Below are positions 24,945 through 33,735 of a stretch of 64,000 nucleotides of DNA, piece by piece (positions within the stretch are counted from its first letter, which is position 1; the number at the start of each line of letters is the position of its first letter). The translations under genes were made by a program, and so were the position numbers. Origin of the DNA: Sva-07 sp963698565 (GTDB lineage Bacteria; Actinomycetota; Acidimicrobiia; Acidimicrobiales; Ilumatobacteraceae). The notes below the pieces were generated by a model. It worked only from the letters and a program-made list of their open reading frames with translations. It ran no database searches and was not told the origin of the DNA. The DNA is taken from assembly GCA_963698565.1 (NCBI GenBank), contig CAVORH010000036.1:49403-113402 (forward strand), read 5' to 3'.

Positions 24945-25505
24945 TCAGGGGGCGATCAGCTGCACGTCGAGGTCGAGGGCGACCTTGTCGGCGATCATCA
25001 CCTTGTCGCCGCCGAGCGGGACGTTGAACTCGATCCCGAACTCCTTGCGGGACAGGGTGCCCGTGGCGCTGAAGCCGGCGCGGGTCGACTGGTCCATCGG
25101 GAACACCGAGGTGCCGAAGAACTCGACGTCGAGTTCCACTTGCTTGGTGATGCCGTTGATCGTGAGATCGCCGGTCATCGTGTACTCCTCGCCCTCGCCC
25201 GTGATGCTCGTCGAGACGAACGTCATCGTCGGGTTCGTCTCGGCGTTGAAGAAGTCCGACGAGGCGAGGTGCGCATCGCGGTCGGTGTTGCCGGTGGTGA
25301 CGGTGCCCATCTGGATCTCGGCGGAGACCGAGCTGCTCGCGAGGTCGTCGCCGACGACCAGTTGCGCCGACACGCCGTCGAAACGACCGCGGACCTTCGA
25401 CAGGCCGAGGTGACGGACGACGAAGCCGACGGTCGTGTGTGCGGGGTCGGCGACCCAGGTGCCTGCGGCGAGCGGGAGGGTGGTGGTGGAGAGAGTGTTT
25501 GTCAT
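24945..25505 (-). CDS. YceI-family protein
   Basis: A 186-residue beta-barrel lipid-binding protein of the YceI family. Typical blocks are GTWVADPAHTTVGFVVRHLG, KVRGRFDGVSAQL, DRDAHLASSDFFNAETNPTM and the C-terminal DKVALDLDVQL. No export signal is evident, so it is probably cytoplasmic. YceI proteins bind isoprenoid or quinone-like lipids and respond to stress. ATG 25505 is used because the preceding frame start at 25526 would place the operator palindrome too close. A perfect 14-bp palindrome lies 24 bases upstream. Confidence 0.9.
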   Translation of the reverse strand: MTNTLSTTTLPLAAGTWVADPAHTTVGFVVRHLGLSKVRGRFDGVSAQLVVGDDLASSSVSAEIQMGTVTTGNTDRDAHLASSDFFNAETNPTMTFVSTSITGEGEEYTMTGDLTINGITKQVELDVEFFGTSVFPMDQSTRAGFSATGTLSRKEFGIEFNVPLGGDKVMIADKVALDLDVQLIAP

Positions 25506-25528
25506 GGCAACCAACGTAGCGCGCAATA

Positions 25529-25542
25529 GTTGTGATCACAAC
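25529..25542. promoter_or_regulatory. Perfect palindrome before yceI, probable repressor site
   Basis: GTTGTGATCACAAC is a perfect 14-bp palindrome in the yceI promoter region. MarR-type regulators often bind sites of this kind, but no MarR gene is present in the window. The regulator would have to be encoded elsewhere. Confidence 0.55.
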
Positions 25543-25706
25543 AAAGAAGCCCAACCCCGGACGCGACACCGGTCCCGCCGGAGGGGGTTCGGCGGGACCG
25601 GTGTCGTCGGAGGCCGCTCGTGACGTGATCTCGGTGCCGGAGGGGGGTCGGACCGGAGCGTCGACGAGCGACTCGAATGATGGGTGTGGGAGTGGATCGG
25701 TCGTCG

Positions 25707-26078
25707 TCAACCCGCCAATCTGACACGAGGTGCCGTGAAGCGATGGAGCGGTGGATAGCCGATCGCCGCCGTCCGGGCGATGACGACCTCCATGAGTTCG
25801 TTGGCGAACCCGCGCCGCCGGAAGGGGGCCAGAACGGCGACCGCAGTGGCACCGTCGTTGTCGACCGCGGCGACGGCGACGAGCCGACCTCCCGTCATCA
25901 CACCGAGCCGCAACATGCGCGGCGCGGCAAGCTGCTCGATCAGTGCCGGGAACGGGGTGCGGCCGGACCCGCGGCCGGAACAGGCTCGCTCGGCTCGCAG
26001 CTGCCCCAGGAACTCGTCGAGCTGTCCGTGGAGACTCGGGTGGTCGACGGCGGTGATGAGGAGCGGCGCCGGGTCCAT
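25707..26078 (-). CDS. Short GNAT-like N-acetyltransferase
   Basis: A 123-residue protein. The acetyl-CoA pyrophosphate-binding pattern RRRGFANELMEVVIART (about residues 86-102), preceded by the strand VAVAAVDNDGATAVAVL, marks a GNAT fold. The protein is shorter than a typical 150-residue GNAT domain, ending soon after the A-motif, so the C-terminal strands may be absent. Substrate unknown. The start at 26078 has a small inverted repeat (GATGTT / AACATC, 26110-26126) 31 bases upstream. A 200-bp region without genes separates it from yceI. Confidence 0.65.
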   Translation of the reverse strand: MDPAPLLITAVDHPSLHGQLDEFLGQLRAERACSGRGSGRTPFPALIEQLAAPRMLRLGVMTGGRLVAVAAVDNDGATAVAVLAPFRRRGFANELMEVVIARTAAIGYPPLHRFTAPRVRLAG

Positions 26079-26146
26079 GCAGCACAGTGTGAACGCGGCG
26101 CGTGTCGGCGATGTTTCAGGAACATCAGCCGTTCGTGACGAGCTGT

Positions 26147-27004
26147 TCAGGCCGAGCGCATGGCCTCGACCAGGGGCGCGAACTGCTCGAGGGCCGCCAG
26201 CACGTCGTCACGGGGACCCTGGGGGAGGCCGAACACCGCTCGGGACACGCCCTTGGCGGCCAACTCGGTCAGCTTCGCCTCGTCGGGTGGCGCACCGAAC
26301 ACGCCGAGCTCGATCGTGGCGGGATCACGGCCGATGCGCTCGCAGGCTGCCCGGACTTCGCTGAACTTGTCGATCGCATGGCGCCCGCCGATCGGCATCC
26401 AGCCGTCACAGAACTCCGCGATGTCCGCCGCCGTGCGGGGACCGGCGTCGCCGCCGAGGATCACCGGCGGATGGGGCGTCTGGACGGGCTTCGGCCACGA
26501 CCAGCTCGGTTCGATCGTGACGTGCGTGCCCTCGTAGGAGGCCTCGTCCTGAGTCCACAGTGCCTTCATCGCCAGGATGTTGTCTCGCAGGATCGCCCGT
26601 CGTTCGGTGTAGGCCGTGCCGTGTTGCGCCATCTCCTCCTTGTTCCAGCCGTACCCGATGCCGAACAGGAACCGACCGCCCGACAAGGCGTCGACGCTCG
26701 CCACCTCCTTGGCGGTGTGGATCGGATCGCGCTGGGCGACCAGGCAGATGCCCGTGGCCAACTTGAGCGTGGACGTCACCGCCGCGCAGGCGCCGAGCGC
26801 GACGAACGGATCGAACGTGCGCCAGTAGAACTCGGGAAGCGGCGGCGCACCCTCGCGGCCACCCCAGGGGGTGGCGCGCCGCGTCGGGATGTGCGAGTGC
26901 TCCGGGAACCACAGCGACTCGAATCCGTGGGCTTCTACTTCCCGTGCGAGTTCGATCGCTCCGATCGTCTGGTCGGTGGGGAAGATCTCGACGCCGATGT
27001 GCAT
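26147..27004 (-). CDS. LLM-class F420-dependent oxidoreductase (first)
   Basis: A 285-residue luciferase-like TIM barrel. Typical segments are the start MHIGVEIFPTDQTIGAIELA, FESLWFPEHSHIPT, LATGICLVAQRDPIHTAKEVAS and GRFLFGIGYGWNKEE. Actinobacterial members of this subgroup use coenzyme F420. The substrate is unknown. It lies upstream of the divergent multicopper oxidase gene with about 120 bases between, and downstream of the GNAT gene's promoter side. A second, different LLM gene lies at 36163. Confidence 0.88.
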   Translation of the reverse strand: MHIGVEIFPTDQTIGAIELAREVEAHGFESLWFPEHSHIPTRRATPWGGREGAPPLPEFYWRTFDPFVALGACAAVTSTLKLATGICLVAQRDPIHTAKEVASVDALSGGRFLFGIGYGWNKEEMAQHGTAYTERRAILRDNILAMKALWTQDEASYEGTHVTIEPSWSWPKPVQTPHPPVILGGDAGPRTAADIAEFCDGWMPIGGRHAIDKFSEVRAACERIGRDPATIELGVFGAPPDEAKLTELAAKGVSRAVFGLPQGPRDDVLAALEQFAPLVEAMRSA

Positions 27005-27123
27005 GCCGTCGACCGTACCCCGTCGGAAGTTCCCGACTTTGAGCGAAAGGGACCATGGTCCCTAGAGTCCGGCCGGCCGCAGTGCGATGCTGCTCGCCAC
27101 TCACGACGATTGGAGATCATGAC

Positions 27124-28575
27124 GTGACCGTCATCGAAAAGCCCGCGCGTCCGCGCATGCCCGAACCCGAACAGTCCGATGGCGGCCGCACGCTCGGGAG
27201 TCTGATCTTCTTCGGCATGACTGCGTTGTTGATCGCCCTCGTGGCGTCGTTGCTGGTGATCGGCATCGTGGGGCTGCTCGATGACGACAACGGCACCGCC
27301 GCCGGTGCCGCAGCAGCGGCAACCACGATCGACGTGTCGTTGTCGGAGTTCTCGATCGACGGCGAGCTCGTCGCCGGTGTGGGTGACGTCAGCCTGTCGG
27401 TCGCGAACACCGGGTCGCAGCAACACAACCTCGTCGTCGAGGGGGTCGGAGCCGAAACGCCCATTCTCAATGGTGGCGATGCGGCCGAACTGCCGCTCGG
27501 ATCGCTCGACGCAGGGAGCTACACACTGTTCTGCAGCGTGCCCGGCCACCGGGAGTCCGGCATGGAGACGGCGCTGATCGTCAGCACCGACGCCCCGACC
27601 GGCGAAGCCGCGGCCGGCGGCGCCCACAATCTCCACCAGAACGCTGACGGGAGCTACGACGCCGACGCCATGGACGCGGTCATGGTCGAGTCGATGCTCA
27701 AGTTCCCGGCCGAGACCGAGGGCAAGGGCAACCAGATCCTCGAGCCGGAGATCCTCGCCGACGGCACCAAGAAGTTCGTCCTCGAAGCCTCGCTGATCGA
27801 CTGGGAGGTCTCGCCGGGCGAGTTCGTCGAGGCCTGGGCGTACAACGGCATGGTGCCGGGTCCGCAGATCATCGTCGACGTCGGCGACAAGGTGCAGGTG
27901 CAGCTCACCAACAACACCCCGCTCGGTACCGACATCCACTGGCACGGCGTCCACACGCCCAACGATCAGGACGGCGTGTCGCCGTTCACGCAGGATCCGA
28001 TCAGGGTCGGCGAGACCTACACCTACGAGTTCGTCGCCGACGAGCCGGCGATCGGCATGTACCACGCCCACCTGCACTCGCAGATCTCGGTGCTCAATGG
28101 CATGTTCGCCGCCTTCCGCATCGGCGAGCGTCCGTACCCACGGGGTCAGACGATCAGCGGCGTGACGATCCCCGAGGACTTCGAGCCCGACGTGGAGCTC
28201 CCGATGGTGCTCAACGACGCAGGCACGATCGGCCTCACCCTCAACGGCAAGAGCTTCCCGGCGACCGAGCCGCTGGTGCTCAACACCGGCGATTGGGTCG
28301 CAGCGGACTACTACAACGAGGGCCTCACCGCCCACCCGATGCACCAGCACCAGTTCCCGCAGTTGGTGTATGCCAAGGACGGCATCCCGCTGGACAACCC
28401 GTACTGGGCCGACACCGTCAACGTCGCTCCGGGTGAGCGTTACTCGGTGATCTTCCAGGCCGGCGACCCCGGTGTGTGGGTCTGGCACTGCCACATCCTC
28501 ACCCACGTCGAGCGCGAGTCGGGGATGTTCGGCATGGTCACCGCGCTCGTCGTCTCCGACGAAGAGACCAGCTGA
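27124..28575 (+). CDS. Membrane-anchored multicopper oxidase with extra N-terminal cupredoxin domain
   Basis: A 483-residue protein from GTG 27124. A membrane segment spans residues 27-51. Residues 68-155 form a plastocyanin-like domain with type 1 copper ligands His101, Cys137, His142 and Met147. Two multicopper oxidase domains follow, with HWH (272-274), HAH (314-316), HPMHQH (404-409) and WHCHILTHVERESGM (454-468; Cys456, His461, Met468). Thus type 2/3 and a second type 1 site are complete. It probably oxidises an electron donor, such as a metal or phenolic, outside the membrane, with O2 as acceptor. Confidence 0.88.
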   Translation: MTVIEKPARPRMPEPEQSDGGRTLGSLIFFGMTALLIALVASLLVIGIVGLLDDDNGTAAGAAAAATTIDVSLSEFSIDGELVAGVGDVSLSVANTGSQQHNLVVEGVGAETPILNGGDAAELPLGSLDAGSYTLFCSVPGHRESGMETALIVSTDAPTGEAAAGGAHNLHQNADGSYDADAMDAVMVESMLKFPAETEGKGNQILEPEILADGTKKFVLEASLIDWEVSPGEFVEAWAYNGMVPGPQIIVDVGDKVQVQLTNNTPLGTDIHWHGVHTPNDQDGVSPFTQDPIRVGETYTYEFVADEPAIGMYHAHLHSQISVLNGMFAAFRIGERPYPRGQTISGVTIPEDFEPDVELPMVLNDAGTIGLTLNGKSFPATEPLVLNTGDWVAADYYNEGLTAHPMHQHQFPQLVYAKDGIPLDNPYWADTVNVAPGERYSVIFQAGDPGVWVWHCHILTHVERESGMFGMVTALVVSDEETS

Positions 28576-28581
28576 TCCGAC

Positions 28582-28618
28582 CGCTGCTCACGACCCGTCG
28601 GGCAGGTCGTGAGCAGCG
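28582..28618 (+). terminator. Hairpin after the multicopper oxidase gene
   Basis: CGCTGCTCACGACC (28582-28595) pairs with GGTCGTGAGCAGCG (28605-28618), a 14-bp perfect stem with a nine-base loop, extended by CCGAC and GTCGG outside. It lies 7 bases past the oxidase stop. No U-run follows, as is common in high-GC actinobacteria. Confidence 0.7.
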
Positions 28619-28812
28619 CCGCGGTCGGTTCGCTGCTCGGCAAACCGTCATCCGAGGTGGGGACGTCGGGTTCGATCCGGCGTTCCCGTGCTCACGCACC
28701 GTGGTGTATTTCTCAAGTTCTCCTCAGATCCGTCGATAAGTGTCGTGTCAGAAGGCGTCGACGCTCGTGAGCGGCGACGCTTCCGCCAGACCACACAGGC
28801 AGGTTCGTCGCC

Positions 28813-30060
28813 ATGACCGATCAGACTCCGCAGCCCCCGATCGACCCGTCGCCACTCGGCGCCAGCTCGGAGCTCCCTCCACCGCCTCTGCCATCGATCC
28901 GTCCGCTCTCGGAGTGGGCGAGCGATCTTCTCGGGCCGGATGCGTCGAGCGAGGCTGTCGCGGGCACACACGCTGCCCCGCCGGACCCGGCTGCCAACAT
29001 TCCGGCGCCTCCGATGCCTCCGGCGCCTCCGACGCGCCCGGTCGCGGCGGCATCTGTCGCTGCTGGAGTTCCGATGGCGGGCGACGTCTCGGAGGCTCCT
29101 GACGCTGCGACAGTCACAGGAGCTTCCGAATCCGTTCCCGTCGAGCAGCCGCCGGCCACCGTGCCGGCCGAGGCGGCGGGCGTCTCGTCGGCACCGCGTC
29201 GATCCCTCCTCGTGGCGCTCGCTGCGGTCGTCGCCGTGGCCGGCCTCGTCGGCGTGCTGCTCGTTGCGACCAACGACGGAACTCCCTCGGATGCAGCCGA
29301 TCCGCAGGGAGACACCGGGATCCCGGTCGTCGCGCCCTCGACGACGACGGTGACCAGCGCCACCGTGGCGCCACCCGCAACGACCGCGGCACCCGCAACG
29401 ACCGCGGCACCCACAACGACCGCGGCACCCACAACGACCGCGGCACCCACAACGACCGCGGCACCCGCAACAACGGATGCGCCGACCACGACCAGCGCCG
29501 GTCCCGGTTACCTGACGTTGCCCGATGGTTCACCGGCGCCGATCGTCGCGATCTTCGATGGTCCGACCGTCCGGGTCACCGGCTGGGTGCCGAGCGCGGA
29601 GAAGGCGGCACAACTCGAGGCGCTGGCTCTGGCCAACAGCACCGATCCGAATGCCACCATCGAATCGGAGCTGCAGATCGATCCCGCGGTCCCGCTGAAC
29701 ATCGGGACCCGGGTCATCGAGATGAACTCCCCGAGGTTCCCCGCAGGGAGTGCGGAGATCCTGCCTGAGCACGCACTGCAACTCGACCGGGTCGCGGCGA
29801 TCCTGAACGCGCTGCCCCACATCACGGTCACGGTCGTCGGCCACGCAGACCAGGTCGGTGACGCAACGGCCAACTACGTGCTCTCGGAGGCCCGGGCGGT
29901 CGCAGTGGTGCGGTACCTGGTCGGCCAGGGCCTCGATCCCGCTCGCTTCTCGGCTCGAGCCGTCGGCGAGCAGGACCTGCTCTCCGCCGACGAGTCGGCA
30001 GCAGCCCTCGCCCTCAACCGTCGCACCGAGTTCGTCTTCTACGGCCTCCTCGCCGACTGA
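28813..30060 (+). CDS. OmpA-domain envelope protein with Pro-rich head and Thr-rich repeats
   Basis: A 415-residue protein. Residues 1-128 are Pro- and Ala-rich and lack fold motifs; a single membrane segment follows at 131-152, then a linker of six-residue TTAAP(A/T) repeats (187-226). The C-terminal OmpA domain (about 300-415) shows VVGHADQVGDATANYVLSEARA and FSARAVGEQD. The protein should be anchored in the membrane with the OmpA domain outside, binding peptidoglycan. A middle segment (240-290, VRVTGWVPSAEKAAQLEALA) resembles a BON-like module. The 18-bp repeat array could vary in length between strains. Confidence 0.85.
   Translation: MTDQTPQPPIDPSPLGASSELPPPPLPSIRPLSEWASDLLGPDASSEAVAGTHAAPPDPAANIPAPPMPPAPPTRPVAAASVAAGVPMAGDVSEAPDAATVTGASESVPVEQPPATVPAEAAGVSSAPRRSLLVALAAVVAVAGLVGVLLVATNDGTPSDAADPQGDTGIPVVAPSTTTVTSATVAPPATTAAPATTAAPTTTAAPTTTAAPTTTAAPATTDAPTTTSAGPGYLTLPDGSPAPIVAIFDGPTVRVTGWVPSAEKAAQLEALALANSTDPNATIESELQIDPAVPLNIGTRVIEMNSPRFPAGSAEILPEHALQLDRVAAILNALPHITVTVVGHADQVGDATANYVLSEARAVAVVRYLVGQGLDPARFSARAVGEQDLLSADESAAALALNRRTEFVFYGLLAD
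29371..29489 (+). repeat. 18-bp tandem repeat array in the OmpA-domain gene
   Basis: About six copies of an 18-base unit (consensus ACGACCGCGGCACCCACA, some with GCA) encode TTAAPT/TTAAPA hexapeptides. The unit is a multiple of three, so copy-number change keeps the frame and only alters linker length. Confidence 0.85.
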
Positions 30061-30097
30061 ACGGACGCTGGTCGACCGACCCGACGTTCTCGACGGC

Positions 30098-31774
30098 TCA
30101 GCGCAGACCGAGACGGGCGAAGTGCTCGTCGGGGGCCTCGACCTCGGCCAGGGCGGTGCGGAGGAGGTCGGCCATCTCGTCCTCCACGGTCGACTCACCC
30201 CGCCGGTTCTCCTGCTCGTCGGGGTCGACGGTCAGGTCGTACAGATGGTGACGGCCCAGGTTGCGGGCGCCGCCCGCCCAGAAGGGCAGCGTGTCGCCCT
30301 CGACGAACGGCTGGCGGATGACGGGCACCTCCGAGCCGGGCATGTAGTCGAGCGTCGCTCGGTGGTCCGGCTTCGGGAACGGCATGAAGTCCTCGAGGCC
30401 GCGGTGGATCGGCATCGTCGACCACCGGTTCGACCACATCGACAGCGGCATGTTCGCATCGATCGGCGCCCGCGCGTACTTGCGGCGACCGTCGGTGACC
30501 TGTACCCAGTTGCCGTACACCCCACCGATCGCCCAGTCGCGAATCGACGTCGTTTCACCGGTGAGCAACGGCACGAGCGAGCGACCGTGGGTGCGGTGGC
30601 TCGCCGCCACACCGAATGCGTCGGCGATCGTGGCATTGAGGTCGACGTTGGTGGTCAGGGCATCGCACGTGGCTGCCGGGGTCCGTCCCGTGGCAGGTGC
30701 CGGCCAGTGGATCATCAACGGGGTGTGGCCGAGCGGTTCGAACTGGGGGATCGCCGGCTTGCCCCAGATGTCGTTCACGGTGTCGTCGCCCGGCGCGCCG
30801 GTCGCCCGTCGATCGCCGAGGTAGTGGCCGTGATCGGTGCAGACGATCACGGCCGTGGAGTCCCAGAGGTCCTGTGCGTCGAGTTCGTCCAGGATCGTCC
30901 CGAAGTGGTGGTCGATCATCGACAGCTTCGCGCCGTAGTTGTTGCGGATCTGGCGGGCCTGGGCATCGGTGATCGCCCCCTTGGTGGTGCCGCCGACGAT
31001 GTACGGCGGCCAGATCAGGCGGGCCTGGTCGGGGTCGAGGGGGTCCCCGTCGTACATCGATGCCCACGGCTCCGGTGTGTCGAACGGCTCGTGCGGATCG
31101 AACTCGTCGACGAACAGCATCCACCGGTCGTGGGCGCGCGATGCGTGACGCAGCCAGGACGCCGCAGCGGCCATCGTGCGTGGGCCGGGGAAGTCCTCCT
31201 CTGTCCGGAACCAGGTGCGGCTGTCGTCGTAGTGGCGGTGGCCGAACGAGGTGTCGGCGATGCCGAGCTGATCGCGCAGGAACCAGCCGCCGTCGGCCGC
31301 ATTCGTGATCAGCGGCCGTCCGTCGGTGGTGAGCGTCGGCGCGCCGATCGCGCTCGGGTCGCAGTAGGTCTTCCACGGGTCGCCCTCGTGGCCGCGCAGG
31401 TAGTCCCAGCCGCTGAAGTCGGTGTGGTAGTTCTCGCCCCCGGTCTCGAACAGGTGCGGATGGTCGGACACGAGCATCGTGGCGACGTCGGCGCGCCGCA
31501 GCGTGGCGGTGATCGACTCCTCCCACAGCTCGATCGAGCCCCACGGCTTCCAGAGGAAGTCGAGCGCGCCGACGAGGATGTCGTGGCGGGCCGGCATGCA
31601 CGGCAGCGATCCGGTGACGTGGTTCGTGAACTGGGTCGAGCGCGCCGCGAACCGATCGAGGTTCGGCGTCGAGAACTCGGTGCCTCCGTAGGAACCGAGC
31701 AGGTGCCGGTTGAGCGAGTCGAGCAGCACCACGACGACGTTGTTCGGGCGCGACGGAGCCGGCGGGTCGGTCAT
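30098..31774 (-). CDS. Sulfatase (type I, formylglycine-dependent)
   Basis: A 558-residue alkaline-phosphatase-fold hydrolase. Metal ligands appear in VVVVLLDSLNRHLLGSYG (Asp near 19), and the active-site signature CMPAR at 59-63 (C-x-P-x-R) would be matured to formylglycine on Cys59. A later VIVCTDHGHYLGD (near 249-261) supplies further metal ligands. No signal peptide is visible, so the location is uncertain. Substrate unknown. The same-strand cupin gene starts the adjoining block on the right (31822). Confidence 0.9.
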   Translation of the reverse strand: MTDPPAPSRPNNVVVVLLDSLNRHLLGSYGGTEFSTPNLDRFAARSTQFTNHVTGSLPCMPARHDILVGALDFLWKPWGSIELWEESITATLRRADVATMLVSDHPHLFETGGENYHTDFSGWDYLRGHEGDPWKTYCDPSAIGAPTLTTDGRPLITNAADGGWFLRDQLGIADTSFGHRHYDDSRTWFRTEEDFPGPRTMAAAASWLRHASRAHDRWMLFVDEFDPHEPFDTPEPWASMYDGDPLDPDQARLIWPPYIVGGTTKGAITDAQARQIRNNYGAKLSMIDHHFGTILDELDAQDLWDSTAVIVCTDHGHYLGDRRATGAPGDDTVNDIWGKPAIPQFEPLGHTPLMIHWPAPATGRTPAATCDALTTNVDLNATIADAFGVAASHRTHGRSLVPLLTGETTSIRDWAIGGVYGNWVQVTDGRRKYARAPIDANMPLSMWSNRWSTMPIHRGLEDFMPFPKPDHRATLDYMPGSEVPVIRQPFVEGDTLPFWAGGARNLGRHHLYDLTVDPDEQENRRGESTVEDEMADLLRTALAEVEAPDEHFARLGLR

Positions 31775-31821
31775 TCGGCGATCCTAGAAGGGGTTGCCGA
31801 GCCGAGCTCGCAACGAACGTG

Positions 31822-32220
31822 TCAGCGCGCTCGGTGATCGGTGCCCTCGCCGGCGGTGATGAACAGCGCAGTGGCGGTGGCGTCGAGATCGGCGGTGTGC
31901 CAGGTGCCGGGCGGATTGATGGCGTACTCACCAGCGACGAGCTTCACGGTGGTGGTCGATCCGTCGGCGTGCTCCTGGTGGAGCGTGATCTCGCCGTCGG
32001 TGCAGAGCACGACCTCGGCGCCGACCGGATGCATCTCCCACACGTCCCACGACTCGCTGAACGTGTGCATCGTCACCAGCCGACCTTCGGGACCGTCGTC
32101 GGCATGTCGAGCCGAGTAGGCGCCGTACCACTCCATGCCGCCCGTGAACTCGGGCTCGATCTCGGCGGTGGCGCCGAGGCCGAGGTGGATCGGGTGCACG
32201 GTGATGTTCGAAGCGGTCAT
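31822..32220 (-). CDS. Small cupin-domain protein
   Basis: A 132-residue single-domain cupin. The two cupin motifs appear as GAEVVLCTDGEITLHQE (about residues 70-86) and AGEYAINPPGTWHTAD (about 96-111). The first motif lacks the classic HxH pair, so metal binding is not assured. The ATG at 32220 is 26 bases downstream of the peptidase S51-like stop on the same strand. Function unknown. Confidence 0.75.
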   Translation of the reverse strand: MTASNITVHPIHLGLGATAEIEPEFTGGMEWYGAYSARHADDGPEGRLVTMHTFSESWDVWEMHPVGAEVVLCTDGEITLHQEHADGSTTTVKLVAGEYAINPPGTWHTADLDATATALFITAGEGTDHRAR

Positions 32221-32246
32221 CACCGAAGTCTCGCGGATGCGCGTCG

Positions 32247-32927
32247 TCACCCGACGACGGGTTCGGGCCTCCGCCGGTCGATCGCTCGCCAGGTCCGCTC
32301 GATCCGGATCGAGGCGGTGCCCTGGCCGAGGGCGATCATCGATTCGTTCTCGATCAGCACGCCTCCGCACTCGGGCAGTCCCCACAGCAGTGTGTCGGGG
32401 AGCGACCATCGACGTTCGGATCCGGGCGACCAGTGCGGGATCGCAACGCCCGGGACGAGGTCGAGTCCGGGGGCGAACCCACCGTGCCGGTCGGGTGTCG
32501 CCGTCTGCTCGCACAGCACCATGGCACCCGCCGACGCACCGGAGATCGCGGTGCCCGTCGACCAGAGCGCGAGCAGTCGTTCGCCGATCGTCGAGCCGTC
32601 GGCGGAACGGGTGATGAGGACGTCGAGCAGCCCGCCGGGCGATCCGCCCGGGAGCAACACCAGCCCGACGCCGTCGTCGAGCGCGGCGAGCGCAGCGGCG
32701 TGGTCGTCGCGCGGATCGGGCACGACCTCGACGGTGATGCCCAGACGGGCATAGTGAGCGATGGTGCGCGCCGACGCGCCGGCGTAATCGCTCCCTGGGC
32801 GTGCGGCTCCGGCGAGCACGACGGCGGTACCAGTGCTCCGTTCGAGCACTGCGCGATCCATCTCGTCGCAGGGTGGGGTCAGCTCTCGGCCGCCCTGCAG
32901 ACAGATGGCTCCGCGGCCGCTCGTCAT
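32247..32927 (-). CDS. Peptidase S51/type 1 glutamine amidotransferase-like protein
   Basis: A 226-residue protein with a nucleophile elbow ISGASAGAMVLCE (Ser132), the typical peptidase S51 or cyanophycinase-like motif. The conserved LLPGGSPGGLL at 91-101 lies on the preceding strand. Family members cleave aspartyl or beta-aspartyl peptides. The ATG overlaps the stop of the upstream thioesterase by four bases (ATGA), so they are translated together, an unusual pairing. The true substrate is unknown. Confidence 0.75.
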   Translation of the reverse strand: MTSGRGAICLQGGRELTPPCDEMDRAVLERSTGTAVVLAGAARPGSDYAGASARTIAHYARLGITVEVVPDPRDDHAAALAALDDGVGLVLLPGGSPGGLLDVLITRSADGSTIGERLLALWSTGTAISGASAGAMVLCEQTATPDRHGGFAPGLDLVPGVAIPHWSPGSERRWSLPDTLLWGLPECGGVLIENESMIALGQGTASIRIERTWRAIDRRRPEPVVG

Positions 32928-33673
32928 CGTGCCGGCGTCCAACGAGCGGCGGTGAGCACGATGTTGCCTGCGGTGAGCCACGACGAGCAGACGCCGACAG
33001 GATCGGTGTGCGTCACGAGATCGATCGTTGCTCCCGTCGGCGGATCGACGGGTGCGCGGTGCTCCATCTCGGCGATGCCGCGACGCGACCCGTCCGCGGG
33101 CAGGACCTCCTCGACGATCGCCCACTGTGCGGCGTTGTTGACGTGGCCGAGTGGGTCGATGTCGACACGGCGGAGTTCCCACGGCCGTCGATCGGCGTCG
33201 TCGGGTGGGCCGGGGAGCTGGAGCCGTGACGACACCCGCCGCTCGCCAGCGGCCTCGCCGTAGGCCGACACGAAGTCGTCGCCGAGACCGGTCGGTCGAC
33301 CCGATGACGGGTCGACGCGGATCCACAGGCTGACCGCTTCGATCGACGCACCACGATCGCCGGAGATCGACGTCCGCCGCTCGGCCCAACTGCGGCCGGT
33401 GCCCGCGCAGAACGTCGACAGCTCGAGGTGCTCGTCGAGCCCGGCGGCCCGCCGCACCTCGATCATCGTGCGGCGCACCACCCAGCCGAACGCGTCGTCG
33501 AGCTGTGCGTCGGTGGCGTCGTCGGTGGCGATGTCCTGCAGGTAGCGGGCGATCGCGTCGAGCCGGAGCCGTGCCCGGACGTCGACGTCACCGAGCCGGA
33601 CCGGACGTGCGCGGCTCACGACACGCCCCGCCGCGGGGCGCTCGACGAACTCGCTGGCGGGGAGGAGGACCAT
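32924..33673 (-). CDS. Acyl-ACP thioesterase-like double hot-dog protein
   Basis: A 249-residue protein with two hot-dog modules. The first has GDVDVRARLRLDAIARYLQD and WVVRRTMIEV; the second has the characteristic RRVDIDPLGHVNNAAQWAIVEE (around residues 172-193), where Asp, Asn and His-type residues form the active centre. It matches bacterial acyl-ACP or acyl-CoA thioesterases of the Fat family. It would release fatty acids from carrier protein. It is coupled to the peptidase S51-like gene and divergent from the dimethylformamidase-like gene, 62 bases away. Confidence 0.82.
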   Translation of the reverse strand: MVLLPASEFVERPAAGRVVSRARPVRLGDVDVRARLRLDAIARYLQDIATDDATDAQLDDAFGWVVRRTMIEVRRAAGLDEHLELSTFCAGTGRSWAERRTSISGDRGASIEAVSLWIRVDPSSGRPTGLGDDFVSAYGEAAGERRVSSRLQLPGPPDDADRRPWELRRVDIDPLGHVNNAAQWAIVEEVLPADGSRRGIAEMEHRAPVDPPTGATIDLVTHTDPVGVCSSWLTAGNIVLTAARWTPAR

Positions 33674-33735
33674 GTCGCCACCGAAGGTATCGGCCGCACC
33701 CGTCGGCGCGGCGACCCGCCGCGTAGGGTCGGCTC

